Assembly (NCBI RefSeq): GCF_026151205.1
Contig: NC_087073.1
Span: 18,752,837-18,816,836, forward strand
Direction of reading: 5' to 3'
Length of the DNA: 64,000 nt
DNA from: Bolinopsis microptera
Lineage: Eukaryota > Ctenophora > Tentaculata > Lobata > Bolinopsidae
The notes beneath the pieces were generated by a model. The model searched no databases, was not told the DNA's origin, and saw only the letters and a list, made by a program, of their open reading frames with translations. Of the stretch, positions 47,201 to 57,849 are shown in pieces. The position numbers and the translations under genes are program-made. Numbering within the stretch: the stretch's first letter is position 1; every line of letters starts with the position of its first letter.

Positions 47201-49069
47201 TTTATCGACAAACCGTGTTAGATCTCGACGGTCACACCGACTCATGTATTAATAATGTGTATAATTGTAGGCGGAAATGTTTGAACATGATATTTAAAAC
47301 ATAATCTTACAGATTAATCGCCGACAAGTTCACAGAGGAAAACGATTTGCTGACAAACTGGAACCGAACTGATGCTCTTAAGATCTGGTGTTTCGGACCT
47401 GACCAACAAGGTCCCAACTGCGTCGTTGATGTTTCCAAGGGAGTCCAGTATCTGAATGAAATCAAGGACTCTGTCGTTGCTGGATTCCAGTGGGCTGCCA
47501 ACGAAGGTGTATTGTGCGAAGAGAACATGAGAGGAGTGCGAATCAACATTCACGATGTAGCTCTGCACGCTGATGCTATCCACAGGGGAGGTGGTCAGAT
47601 CATTCCCACCACTCGACGTGTCTGCTATGCCTCCGTCTTGCGGGCTGACCCATGTCTTCTTGAACCTATTTATCTGTGCGAGATCCAGTGTCCTGAAGCT
47701 GCTGTTGGAGGTATCTACGGATGTCTCACCAAGCGAAGAGGAATGGTGTTCTCAGAATCTCAAGCTGAGGGAACTCCCATGTTCTACGTCAAAGCTCACT
47801 TGCCAGTCATGGAATCTTTCGGTAAGTCTCAATGCATAGTTTCTGATTTTAATTCCAACTTCACGAATGTTACACTATCGAAATAGACAATCATTTGTAT
47901 CGTCCACATTTTGACACATTCTTTTCAGGATTCTCCAGCGCACTGAGGGCCGCAACTGGTGGACAAGCTTTCCCACAATGCGTATTCGATCATTGGGCTG
48001 TAAGTACCCTCAAATTGTTTATTAAAATGAGTTTAGTCGAACATTCTTGATTCTACGACCAAGAAATTTTATCAGGAACACCTTAAAACAACTGATTAGA
48101 TTTCAAATACTCTTGTTGAAATACTACTACCGTAATTAATAGCTAAGGCGTTGTCATCTTAAACGTGGCATTACATAAATGGGGTGCAAATTTACAAAAA
48201 TTAGTTCGATTTTCTTTAAAAAAAGGTGTAAAGATCTGTATATAAGATAAGTTGCTTTTAGACAGGATACTAAAATACAGGGTGGCCCAAACTACCCACA
48301 CGAAACCCTTTAATAACTCACATTATTGGTATCAGAATTGCCTAAAATAATTGGTATCAGAATTGCCCTAAAATTTCAGCGAACATAGATATGGGTCAAA
48401 CTTAAATTTCCTGAAATTTTTATAAAGTTTCATCGATTACAGAGGGTGTGGCAAACCACTCCCTCTTTTTCTCTTTTGTCGCCATAAAGTGAGAAAGTTT
48501 TGAGTAAGGAACTCCAAAATTTCCAGACACATGTGGTTTGATAATTGAAGTGCTTTCCCAAAATTTCAAGTTGGTTGTTTACAACTAAACCGAGTTATGA
48601 CCATTTAAAAATCTGGCGGATACATGATCTCTCACCTAATCTGTGATTTCTTCACTCAATCAATGGTCTGATTGGTTAGAAACAGCTCATAGGACATAAA
48701 TTTAGTTATACAATTATATACATAAATTTAGTTAGCACCTTCAAAATATGGGTAGGTAATAATCATAAATGCAGGGAAGATAATAAAATGATAACAAAAC
48801 TAAATGTTGGTACGGTATGTCCGTAAGAGATGCCTACGTCAGAGGAAATATGCCCAAATATCTATAATTGCAATTGGCGTTTAAATACAGAAAGTATACG
48901 CCTAATCTGCACTGATAATAGTGATCCTCATCATATTTTATTTCAGGAGATGCCAGATAACCCAATGAAAGAGGGAACAAAGACCCACACTATCATCATG
49001 AAAACAAGGAAGAGGAAGGGACTTAAAGTTGAACTTCCAGTTTTCGAAAACTATTTCGACAAGTTGTAG
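38249..49069 (+). CDS. EEF2: eukaryotic elongation factor 2
   Basis: eEF2 is the GTPase that translocates the ribosome. Exons: 38249-38251 (ATG only), 38995-39121, 39478-39698, 40197-40367, 40743-41063, 41334-41612, 41760-41932, 42384-42756, 43015-43199, 47313-47821, 47929-47999, 48947-49069. All phases agree and give 851 residues, close to the human 858. [14 protein letters not shown] is the P-loop, DSPGHVDF is G3 and [10 protein letters not shown] is G4. [13 protein letters not shown] keeps the regulatory threonine equivalent to Thr56. [15 protein letters not shown] keeps the diphthamide histidine. The C-terminus is FENYFDKL. The first exon encodes only the initiator methionine, as in vertebrates. 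Seven introns each contain one H/ACA-like RNA. The ninth intron is 4.1 kb and contains EXOSC8 on the same strand. Confidence 0.98.
38463..38584 (+). ncRNA. H/ACA-like snoRNA copy 1 (eEF2 intron 1)
   Basis: It has a 5' hairpin closed by GCTGTA/TACAGC, hinge AGAAGA (ANANNA), a 3' hairpin closed by TTCTTAT/ATGAGAA, and ACA at 38579-38581, three bases before the predicted end. It is in the sense orientation of the host gene. The closing stem differs from most copies by a compensatory pair (T-A in place of C-G). Confidence 0.75.
39171..39292 (+). ncRNA. H/ACA-like snoRNA copy 2 (eEF2 intron 2)
   Basis: The 5' hairpin is closed by GCTGCA/TGCAGC, with inner stem CATAG/CTATG and TATC/GATA. The hinge is AAAACA. 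The 3' hairpin is closed by TTCTTAT/ATAAGAA, with upper stems GGA/TCC and AGTC/GGCT. ACA is at 39287-39289. The distance from the GGA/TCC stem to ACA is 14 nt, within the 14-16 nt rule for H/ACA guides. Confidence 0.8.
39886..40007 (+). ncRNA. H/ACA-like snoRNA copy 3 (eEF2 intron 3)
   Basis: Same plan as copy 2. The hinge is AGAATA. The 3' closing stem is TTCTTAT/ATAGGAA (one G-U), and ACA is at 40002-40004. The upstream flank (ATAATCTGGAAA) is shared with copy 6, indicating duplication of intron sequence. Confidence 0.75.
40531..40651 (+). ncRNA. H/ACA-like snoRNA copy 4 (eEF2 intron 4)
   Basis: The 5' stem is GCTGCA/TGCAGC, the hinge is an A-rich run satisfying ANANNA (AAAAAA), the 3' stem is TTCTTAT/ATAGGAA, and ACA is at 40646-40648. 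The end is about 90 nt before the next exon. Confidence 0.75.
41100..41221 (+). ncRNA. H/ACA-like snoRNA copy 5 (eEF2 intron 5)
   Basis: The 5' stem is GCTGTA/TACAGC (compensated as in copy 1), the hinge is AGAAGA, and ACA is at 41216-41218. The apical loop of the 3' hairpin differs (GTCTAATGG), as expected where sequence is unconstrained. Confidence 0.75.
42087..42207 (+). ncRNA. H/ACA-like snoRNA copy 6 (eEF2 intron 7)
   Basis: The 5' stem is GCTGCA/TGCAGC, the hinge is AAAAAA, the 3' stem is TTCTTAT/ATAGGAA, and ACA is at 42202-42204. The right side of the 3' pocket has one substitution (CCTTAAAC for CCTAAAAC). Confidence 0.75.
42801..42922 (+). ncRNA. H/ACA-like snoRNA copy 7 (eEF2 intron 8)
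   Basis: The 5' stem is GCTGCA/TGCAGC, the hinge is ATAAGA, and ACA is at 42917-42919. The 3' hairpin keeps CTTACCTGGATTTAG and GGCTCGTCCTAAAAC. It ends about 92 nt before the next exon. Confidence 0.75.
43973..44076 (+). pseudogene. decayed H/ACA-like snoRNA copy 8 (eEF2 intron 9)
   Basis: It is recognisable by AGTTATCTTG, ATAACAAGTTTATACAGCTA and ATCTTACCTGGATATAGTCT. It lacks about 20 nt of the 3' hairpin (the GGCTCGTCCTAAAAC arm), and its 5' closing stem is mismatched (CTGCA against TACAG). It is presumably non-functional. Confidence 0.7.
45008..45602. mobile_element. fold-back element with poly-G/poly-C ends
   Basis: It starts with 23 G (45008-45030) followed by ATCA, and ends with TGAT followed by 20 C (45583-45602). 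CGTACGTGACGT lies near both ends in inverted orientation. Inside, GTACTAACTG-like words recur five times. CTGCAGT occurs just outside both ends but at different distances, so a target-site duplication is uncertain. It lies in eEF2 intron 9, about 75 bp upstream of the EXOSC8 start codon. Confidence 0.55.
45678..46643 (+). CDS. EXOSC8: exosome complex component RRP43 (EXOSC8)
   Basis: EXOSC8 is a catalytically inactive RNase PH-like subunit of the six-membered RNA exosome ring, working in nuclear and cytoplasmic 3'-5' RNA processing. Exons 45678-46272 and 46429-46643 join in phase across a GT-AG intron and give 269 residues (human 276). [13 protein letters not shown] is the family start motif. 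[24 protein letters not shown] and GYLVPNM follow, then [20 protein letters not shown]. The second exon ([20 protein letters not shown], then [14 protein letters not shown]) is typical of this subunit, with a helical C-terminus. The whole gene lies inside eEF2 intron 9 on the same strand, so it needs its own promoter or intron-derived processing. Confidence 0.92.
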
Positions 49070-49298
49070 GATGTTTTACCAGTTCCTCCTGTTTTAAAGA
49101 TTGAATTGCGGTGGTTTTTACATTACTCTTAAATTTTTGAGTTTTAAATAGTCATTCTTGTGGTTTCACTTTTTACTTTGACTTGAAAACTGACAAAAAA
49201 AATTAAACACTGGCCAGTTTTATTCTCGAATTCAGAATTGGGACGACAAAATGTCTTTGACAAAGTAGGTGGCATGCCTGTGAATCAAGCCTAAAATC

Positions 49299-49300
<2 letters not shown>
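49070..49300 (+). terminator. eEF2 3' UTR with possible ATTAAA poly(A) signal
   Basis: The only near-consensus signal is ATTAAA at 49202-49207, about 130 nt after the stop codon. A GT- and T-rich stretch follows loosely. The 3' end was not otherwise determined. Confidence 0.35.
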
Positions 49301-49331
<31 letters not shown>

Positions 49332-50430
49332 ACCATATTAAAGTATATCCCCGGGTCAAAATCGGAAAAAATCCTACATTTTAATATACTTTAATATAAT
49401 GTACCTACAATTAGTAGATTAGAAGATAAGCCAGTTGCTAGTCCCCTGAACTCATACTTCATATATTTTGGCTCATAAATTGGTCAAGTATCAATATCTT
49501 TGAACAAGACTAACTTTACATGAAAGGTAAATCTAATCCATACATTAAATAAAACAAAATTTTTCACATGATTGTTTATAATGCAGGTATATTAAAGTAT
49601 ATATCCCGGGTCAAAATTGAAAAAATATCTACATTTTAATATACTTTAATATGGTTCAAAATTTTACTGGAGAAAATGTAGGTATATTAAGTATATTAAA
49701 AGGGGGGGGGCAACCATATTAAAGTATATTAAAGTATATCCCCGGGTCAAAATCGGAAAAAATCCTACATTTTAATATACTTTAATATACCTACAATTAG
49801 AAGATTTATATTCTTCGTTAAGATTTACCTGATGAACTATATTTTTCACTCAGATTCGCAAGATAAGCCTGTTTTAGGACTAGTACATGAATTTCCATCC
49901 AGATTGGTCAAAAATTGGCTGAGCTATGAGCTTTAAAAAATATGCCCATATTTGGGCATACGCTTTTGTCAAAATTCGCTTTTGCCCAAATTCGATAAAA
50001 TTTCAATATTTTTTAATGATACAAACTCTATGTGAAATATATAACTCAGTGTTTGTTGGATATAGTGGATACTAAGTAAAAAGACCTCCATGAACAAAAT
50101 TGGGAAAATTGCACATAATATCTCGGTTCAGAATACTAGCCAAAATAACTTCATTAAAATTGAAATAACTCCATCAGTTTTCAATATTTTTTCAAGAACT
50201 TTTTGGAATCGATTAAGGATTGCATATCAAGCTTATTTTGAGCAACAATTTTTGATGTAGGCCTCCAAGGAGATAGGGATATATTAAAGTATATTAAAGT
50301 ATATCCCCGGGTCAAAATCGGGAAAAATCCTACATTTTAATATACTTTAATATGGTTGGCCCCCCCCCCCCCCCCCCCCCCAAGATCCTACATTTTAATA
50401 TACTTTAATATGGTTGCCCCCCCCCCCCCC
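49301..50430. mobile_element. fold-back element with poly-G/poly-C ends and AATCTT flanks
   Basis: It begins with 29 G then CAACCATATTAAAGTATAT, and ends with ATATACTTTAATATGGTTG then 14 C. AATCTT lies immediately outside both ends (49295-49300 and 50431-50436), consistent with a 6-bp target-site duplication. Within it, an inverted-repeat module (TTAAAGTATAT...CCCCGGGTCAAAATCGG...ATATACTTTAA) recurs about four times (about 49334, 49588, 49714, 50277). No coding capacity was seen. Confidence 0.65.
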
Positions 50431-53130
50431 AATCTTCTGTAGACTAGTCAATAGATTTTCTTGTATCTCAATAGCGGCGAGCTGGAGGCCATCTCAGATT
50501 TAATCCGAGCTCTCTAAATTGATTTAATAGTTGTTCCTGATAGAGGGAAATATTATATTAGCTGCTTTGGTCTTGAAAATCATGTGACCTCTTCTTTTTT
50601 TTTTTCAATTTCCAGTCCAAAATCGAATACAAAATTTTGAGGGCATATTTCAAAATTCTGTCGAGAGTCACCTCTCCTAAACACTAGATGATCCCTAGAA
50701 CACATCCTGAATCGGCCATCTCACAGATTTAATATGAGCTCTCTAAATTGATTTAATAGTTGTTCCTGACAGAGGGAAAGGATGATGATCAATTACTCTA
50801 CACTCGACTGTCACGTGACTTCTTCAACCCGTTCTCTAGCTGGTCCTGAACGACTATTTGAAACCTTAACCCTCTAATCTGATCTCAACCCTAACCCTAA
50901 CCCAATCCTTAACAAAAGCATATGCTGAAATCCTAACCACTAACCCTAACGAAATATTTGACTAACTTCCTTATACGGTCATATCACGTGATCGAGACAG
51001 TTTTTCGCCAATATCTCGTCAGGGGAGCATTTTAACCCTATGTCATGGAGGGTGCTTCGGAATCAGCGTCCGAAAATACATCGATTGAACATTGAAGTTG
51101 GTTTCAACTGTAGGGGGCCCTTTTAGAATTAGAACAATCTCGTAGATCGACTGCACGCTCGCTAAAAGAGAGGAGCAAGCAATAAACTCAAAACTAGCGT
51201 CTAGCAAGCTAAATAAATTATGCCCATGTTGTAAAGGTTTAATTGGAACTGTTTGAAACTCATTCGTTGTGAGAAACTTGATTGACGATGTCAACCCATC
51301 GAGATCGTTGCTCTGCGAAGCAGAGCAACGGTCGACGATGCGAAGCAAAAATGAATCGATGATGCGAAGCAAGAATGCTAGTTCGCGTCGAAGCGGCGAA
51401 GTCGGAAGTCCTCCAATGAGAAACATTCGCCTAACCACTAACCATGTGCTTTCGCGCCACTGCAAGGGCTCTGGATAGACTTAGAGCAATGACAAACACT
51501 AAAATGGGCCCACCCCAGTTTAATTATTGATTAGTGATTAGGGTCAAGGTTAAGGTTATCACAAATATCAGAGATATTATGACATATCAACATGTTATGT
51601 ATCCTTTTTCATCCTCGCGCGCGAAAAGTGGCATGCAACGTATGTCAAGGTTAAGGTTAGGGTTACGTTTTAATAATTAATACGTTCAACACTGACACTA
51701 CTATATAGCAAACAATTTGAGATCATGAATACGATGTTGTCACATTGAAAGGTTGAATAATTCCTTTCCTGATATATAATAAATGATATATAATAAAAGC
51801 CTTTTCCTTGTCGCATCAAACGGGATCGATAGAAATTTACTCAAGAAAACGTTAGGGTTAGGCAATCAAAGTAATGGGGGTTATTTATATTTGAAGTGGG
51901 ATAGATCGACATGGGCTCGCTATAAGTATAATAAATTCGTCGTACCGAGCTGATTACGATTCAGTAAAAATTATTTCAAAGAAACTGATACTTTTGAGTT
52001 ATGGACATTTTTTGTCATACGTTGTATGACCCGTTGTAGCGCGATGCGTTACTGTTGACTGTGCCGCGCCGCGCACTTAATAAGGCTTCTCACATCCAAA
52101 AAGTTGGATATGATCATCAGCTACAGTGGCTGTAGCTGATGATCATATCCAACTTCAAGAATGTTTGAAGCGATATCTTATGACTTGGTTGATTGGTGAA
52201 ATATACAACTTTGATTTTTTGCAAAAATTTCAATTTTGCTTCTCTCGACCTTGTTTGGTCTGTAACTTCATCATTTACTGTTTAATTATAAAATCCTTTG
52301 AAGGGCTTCTTGTACGGATTGTTAATAATGTTCATTCAAAAAATCAGCCAAAAAACGTTTAAATTGACTGAAATATCCTTATTCAACTTTCGAAAATAAA
52401 AATATTATTTTTTTCGAAAGTGAGTGCTCTCAAAAATAATTTTTAATGTATCAAATCTTATTGTTTTTATGTATACTTTAATAATATGAAGTCAAATCTC
52501 GGGTCTCTGAATAGAAGGTTTTGGTATATGTCCCCTTAAAGCACTTAGCAAAATCAACATATTGCATATTGTTTGAACAGCTCAAATTGTTATTACATAT
52601 TAACTGTTAGTGTTGGTTGATTAGTAATGCCACTTACGAACACTCTACGAATACGAATACTCTGGCTGAGTACGGTTGTGTGCTGCAGCTAGCTTGTACA
52701 TCGTAGCTGCAGTGGTCACGGACCGTTGTATTCAGTGTTTAATTAACTATTCATTTCTAAATTCAGTATCACAATTTCATATAATATACAGTAGGGCACA
52801 AAGTTTATTATTATATTATTAGTATTACGCTAACAGTGCAGTATCATTTGTCGCAAGAAAGCAGAATAATCAGAAACTATTTGGAACTCCCAAAAACTGT
52901 CTATTATTACGCTATAGTTAGCAATTATAAGTTGAGCGTACTCAATATATATAAGTAATTTGTAACATGTAATGCATTAAATGTAACCCAGTATTGACCC
53001 CACTAGCTCACCCACGCATCATCAATCCTGAATCATCAATCATGTCGAAGGCGCGCACTCCACGGATGAAAATCGACCATGTTGATGTATATAATATAGT
53101 CAACTATTAGTATTACTATTTAGTAGAACG
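49330..53130 (+). repeat. 3.8-kb tandem duplication, copy 1
   Basis: It is essentially identical to 53141-56907. Known differences are homopolymer lengths and about 26 bp (after GATTGGTGAAAT at about 52201) that copy 2 lacks. It contains the fold-back element, TTAGGG-like tracts (about 50880-50960), a dispersed repeat (51298-51416) and a hairpin (52103-52153). A 140-codon ORF (51043-51465, minus) crosses repeat sequence and is not considered a gene. Confidence 0.95.
52103..52153. repeat. 23-bp perfect hairpin (copy 1)
   Basis: GTTGGATATGATCATCAGCT plus ACA pairs perfectly with its downstream complement across the 5-nt loop GTGGC. The same hairpin is at 55906-55956 in copy 2. It could be a palindromic recombination scar or the core of a small mobile element. 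Confidence 0.85.
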
Positions 53131-53140
53131 GGGGGGGGGG

Positions 53141-56100
53141 CAACCATATTAAAGTATATCCCCGGGTCAAAATCGGAAAAAATCCTACATTTTAATATAC
53201 TTTAATATAATGTACCTACAATTAGTAGATTAGAAGATAAGCCAGTTGCTAGTCCCCTGAACTCATACTTCATATATTTTGGCTCATAAATTGGTCAAGT
53301 ATCAATATCTTTGAACAAGACTAACTTTACATGAAAGGTAAATCTAATCCATACATTAAATAAAACAAAATTTTTCACATGATTGTTTATAATGCAGGTA
53401 TATTAAAGTATATATCCCGGGTCAAAATTGAAAAAATATCTACATTTTAATATACTTTAATATGGTTCAAAATTTTACTGGAGAAAATGTAGGTATATTA
53501 AGTATATTAAAAGGGGGGGGGGCAACCATATTAAAGTATATTAAAGTATATCCCCGGGTCAAAATCGGAAAAAATCCTACATTTTAATATACTTTAATAT
53601 ACCTACAATTAGAAGATTTATATTCTTCGTTAAGATTTACCTGATGAACTATATTTTTCACTCAGATTCGCAAGATAAGCCTGTTTTAGGACTAGTACAT
53701 GAATTTCCATCCAGATTGGTCAAAAATTGGCTGAGCTATGAGCTTTAAAAAATATGCCCATATTTGGGCATACGCTTTTGTCAAAATTCGCTTTTGCCCA
53801 AATTCGATAAAATTTCAATATTTTTTAATGATACAAACTCTATGTGAAATATATAACTCAGTGTTTGTTGGATATAGTGGATACTAAGTAAAAAGACCTC
53901 CATGAACAAAATTGGGAAAATTGCACATAATATCTCGGTTCAGAATACTAGCCAAAATAACTTCATTAAAATTGAAATAACTCCATCAGTTTTCAATATT
54001 TTTTCAAGAACTTTTTGGAATCGATTAAGGATTGCATATCAAGCTTATTTTGAGCAACAATTTTTGATGTAGGCCTCCAAGGAGATAGGGATATATTAAA
54101 GTATATTAAAGTATATCCCCGGGTCAAAATCGGGAAAAATCCTACATTTTAATATACTTTAATATGGTTGGCCCCCCCCCCCCCCCAAGATCCTACATTT
54201 TAATATACTTTAATATGGTTGCCCCCCCCCCCCAATCTTCTGTAGACTAGTCAATAGATTTTCTTGTATCTCAATAGCGGCGAGCTGGAGGCCATCTCAG
54301 ATTTAATCCGAGCTCTCTAAATTGATTTAATAGTTGTTCCTGATAGAGGGAAATATTATATTAGCTGCTTTGGTCTTGAAAATCATGTGACCTCTTCTTT
54401 TTTTTTTTCAATTTCCAGTCCAAAATCGAATACAAAATTTTGAGGGCATATTTCAAAATTCTGTCGAGAGTCACCTCTCCTAAACACTAGATGATCCCTA
54501 GAACACATCCTGAATCGGCCATCTCACAGATTTAATATGAGCTCTCTAAATTGATTTAATAGTTGTTCCTGACAGAGGGAAAGGATGATGATCAATTACT
54601 CTACACTCGACTGTCACGTGACTTCTTCAACCCGTTCTCTAGCTGGTCCTGAACGACTATTTGAAACCTTAACCCTCTAATCTGATCTCAACCCTAACCC
54701 TAACCCAATCCTTAACAAAAGCATATGCTGAAATCCTAACCACTAACCCTAACGAAATATTTGACTAACTTCCTTATACGGTCATATCACGTGATCGAGA
54801 CAGTTTTTCGCCAATATCTCGTCAGGGGAGCATTTTAACCCTATGTCATGGAGGGTGCTTCGGAATCAGCGTCCGAAAATACATCGATTGAACATTGAAG
54901 TTGGTTTCAACTGTAGGGGGCCCTTTTAGAATTAGAACAATCTCGTAGATCGACTGCACGCTCGCTAAAAGAGAGGAGCAAGCAATAAACTCAAAACTAG
55001 CGTCTAGCAAGCTAAATAAATTATGCCCATGTTGTAAAGGTTTAATTGGAACTGTTTGAAACTCATTCGTTGTGAGAAACTTGATTGACGATGTCAACCC
55101 ATCGAGATCGTTGCTCTGCGAAGCAGAGCAACGGTCGACGATGCGAAGCAAAAATGAATCGATGATGCGAAGCAAGAATGCTAGTTCGCGTCGAAGCGGC
55201 GAAGTCGGAAGTCCTCCAATGAGAAACATTCGCCTAACCACTAACCATGTGCTTTCGCGCCACTGCAAGGGCTCTGGATAGACTTAGAGCAATGACAAAC
55301 ACTAAAATGGGCCCACCCCAGTTTAATTATTGATTAGTGATTAGGGTCAAGGTTAAGGTTATCACAAATATCAGAGATATTATGACATATCAACATGTTA
55401 TGTATCCTTTTTCATCCTCGCGCGCGAAAAGTGGCATGCAACGTATGTCAAGGTTAAGGTTAGGGTTACGTTTTAATAATTAATACGTTCAACACTGACA
55501 CTACTATATAGCAAACAATTTGAGATCATGAATACGATGTTGTCACATTGAAAGGTTGAATAATTCCTTTCCTGATATATAATAAATGATATATAATAAA
55601 AGCCTTTTCCTTGTCGCATCAAACGGGATCGATAGAAATTTACTCAAGAAAACGTTAGGGTTAGGCAATCAAAGTAATGGGGGTTATTTATATTTGAAGT
55701 GGGATAGATCGACATGGGCTCGCTATAAGTATAATAAATTCGTCGTACCGAGCTGATTACGATTCAGTAAAAATTATTTCAAAGAAACTGATACTTTTGA
55801 GTTATGGACATTTTTTGTCATACGTTGTATGACCCGTTGTAGCGCGATGCGTTACTGTTGACTGTGCCGCGCCGCGCACTTAATAAGGCTTCTCACATCC
55901 AAAAAGTTGGATATGATCATCAGCTACAGTGGCTGTAGCTGATGATCATATCCAACTTCAAGAATGTTTGAAGCGATATCTTATGACTTGGTTGATTGGT
56001 GAAATTTCAATTTTGCTTCTCTCGACCTTGTTTGGTCTGTAACTTCATCATTTACTGTTTAATTATAAAATCCTTTGAAGGGCTTCTTGTACGGATTGTT

Positions 56101-56907
56101 AATAATGTTCATTCAAAAAATCAGCCAAAAAACGTTTAAATTGACTGAAATATCCTTATTCAACTTTCGAAAATAAAAATATTATTTTTTTCGAAAGTGA
56201 GTGCTCTCAAAAATAATTTTTAATGTATCAAATCTTATTGTTTTTATGTATACTTTAATAATATGAAGTCAAATCTCGGGTCTCTGAATAGAAGGTTTTG
56301 GTATATGTCCCCTTAAAGCACTTAGCAAAATCAACATATTGCATATTGTTTGAACAGCTCAAATTGTTATTACATATTAACTGTTAGTGTTGGTTGATTA
56401 GTAATGCCACTTACGAACACTCTACGAATACGAATACTCTGGCTGAGTACGGTTGTGTGCTGCAGCTAGCTTGTACATCGTAGCTGCAGTGGTCACGGAC
56501 CGTTGTATTCAGTGTTTAATTAACTATTCATTTCTAAATTCAGTATCACAATTTCATATAATATACAGTAGGGCACAAAGTTTATTATTATATTATTAGT
56601 ATTACGCTAACAGTGCAGTATCATTTGTCGCAAGAAAGCAGAATAATCAGAAACTATTTGGAACTCCCAAAAACTGTCTATTATTACGCTATAGTTAGCA
56701 ATTATAAGTTGAGCGTACTCAATATATATAAGTAATTTGTAACATGTAATGCATTAAATGTAACCCAGTATTGACCCCACTAGCTCACCCACGCATCATC
56801 AATCCTGAATCATCAATCATGTCGAAGGCGCGCACTCCACGGATGAAAATCGACCATGTTGATGTATATAATATAGTCAACTATTAGTATTACTATTTAG
56901 TAGAACG
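53141..56907 (+). repeat. 3.8-kb tandem duplication, copy 2
   Basis: It begins right after an 11-G run (53130-53140) and ends TAGTAGAACG at 56907, the same sequence that ends copy 1 at 53130. The junction between copies lies in the G tract. The left AATCTT flank of the fold-back element is absent here, showing that the duplication is younger than the insertion. Confidence 0.95.
55906..55956. repeat. 23-bp perfect hairpin (copy 2)
   Basis: Identical to 52103-52153, offset by 3803 bp through the tandem duplication. Confidence 0.85.
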
Positions 56908-57849
56908 CAACTTAACAAGCAGTAGAAGCCTCGGGGTAGGTATTTTAACGCACGTGTGGTGTACTTGGTATATTTAACCAATGCAAATTAAGTGCATCGA
57001 TTAATTGGCAATTTCCAGAGTTTCGTTATGGTATCGTGGATTTCGTCCTTTTAAAGTGTATTGACTTTGACATTTGAGTGCATCTAATGTCAAATCAGGT
57101 TTTTCAGTAATGATAGTTGTACACTGATTGGGCTTCATGATTCATATTTTAATAATGAATAAACCATTGCTATTTTGTATTTGTAAGCGTATCTTTTTAA
57201 AACCCACTCTCTCGGCCTGCTGACGTGATACCAAATATGAAAACGATCCCTTAATCCTATTACAGTGTAATCAGAGTAGGACAGTGCATTCGAAAAGTTT
57301 CCCGCTGTATTTATTAACCTCCTGTACTTCAGTCATGTGTCAGCTATTCAATGCGGAGTAGGTACCAGCTAACTGTACCCGTCCATTTACTCGGCTGTGG
57401 AGCATGTTTATTCGTACAGTTTACTTTTTCTACAGCATACAGTTTTACAATTATGCAGATTTTACACATTTTTCAATCGTGCAAAACTTCGTGTAATAAA
57501 TCAACTCCAGAGCCCGGAAGTACAATAGCTCGAAAGGGTTTTAAGTACAGGGCTGAGGGCACAGGCCGCTGATTTCCTGTACACTATGTGTAACTTTATG
57601 TTTCCAGCCGCTTGATCGTAACACAGACTTTGTCAAACATTAACCACATTCTGTTCTATTGTCTCTAGTTTGTATTGGTGTTGCTTTATTACCTGCTACT
57701 CCCTTCAATCTCTACAGCTTGCTAATGTCTACCGTGTTTTGTGGCGATTTGCCATAATTTATTGTTGGGACAAATTTATTGTTTAGGCAAAGAACCAAAT
57801 TTTAACATATCATATATCAAAGTGTTTATTACTGTCAGATAAGATTAAG
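56908..57849. other. single-copy non-coding stretch
   Basis: This lies between the tandem duplication and the next gene. No exon or repeat was recognised. It should contain the promoter of the gene starting at 57850. Confidence 0.4.

Noticed and set aside
48000-48946. Possible mobile element in eEF2 intron 11 (CAGGGTGGCCCAAACTACCC near 48279)
   Set aside because: The phrase resembles a transposon end, but I could not find a matching inverted end or flanking duplication.
51043-51465. 140-codon minus-strand ORF, repeated at 54846-55268
   Set aside because: Identical only because of the recent duplication. It runs through dispersed repeat sequence (GCGAAGC units) and has no recognisable protein character.
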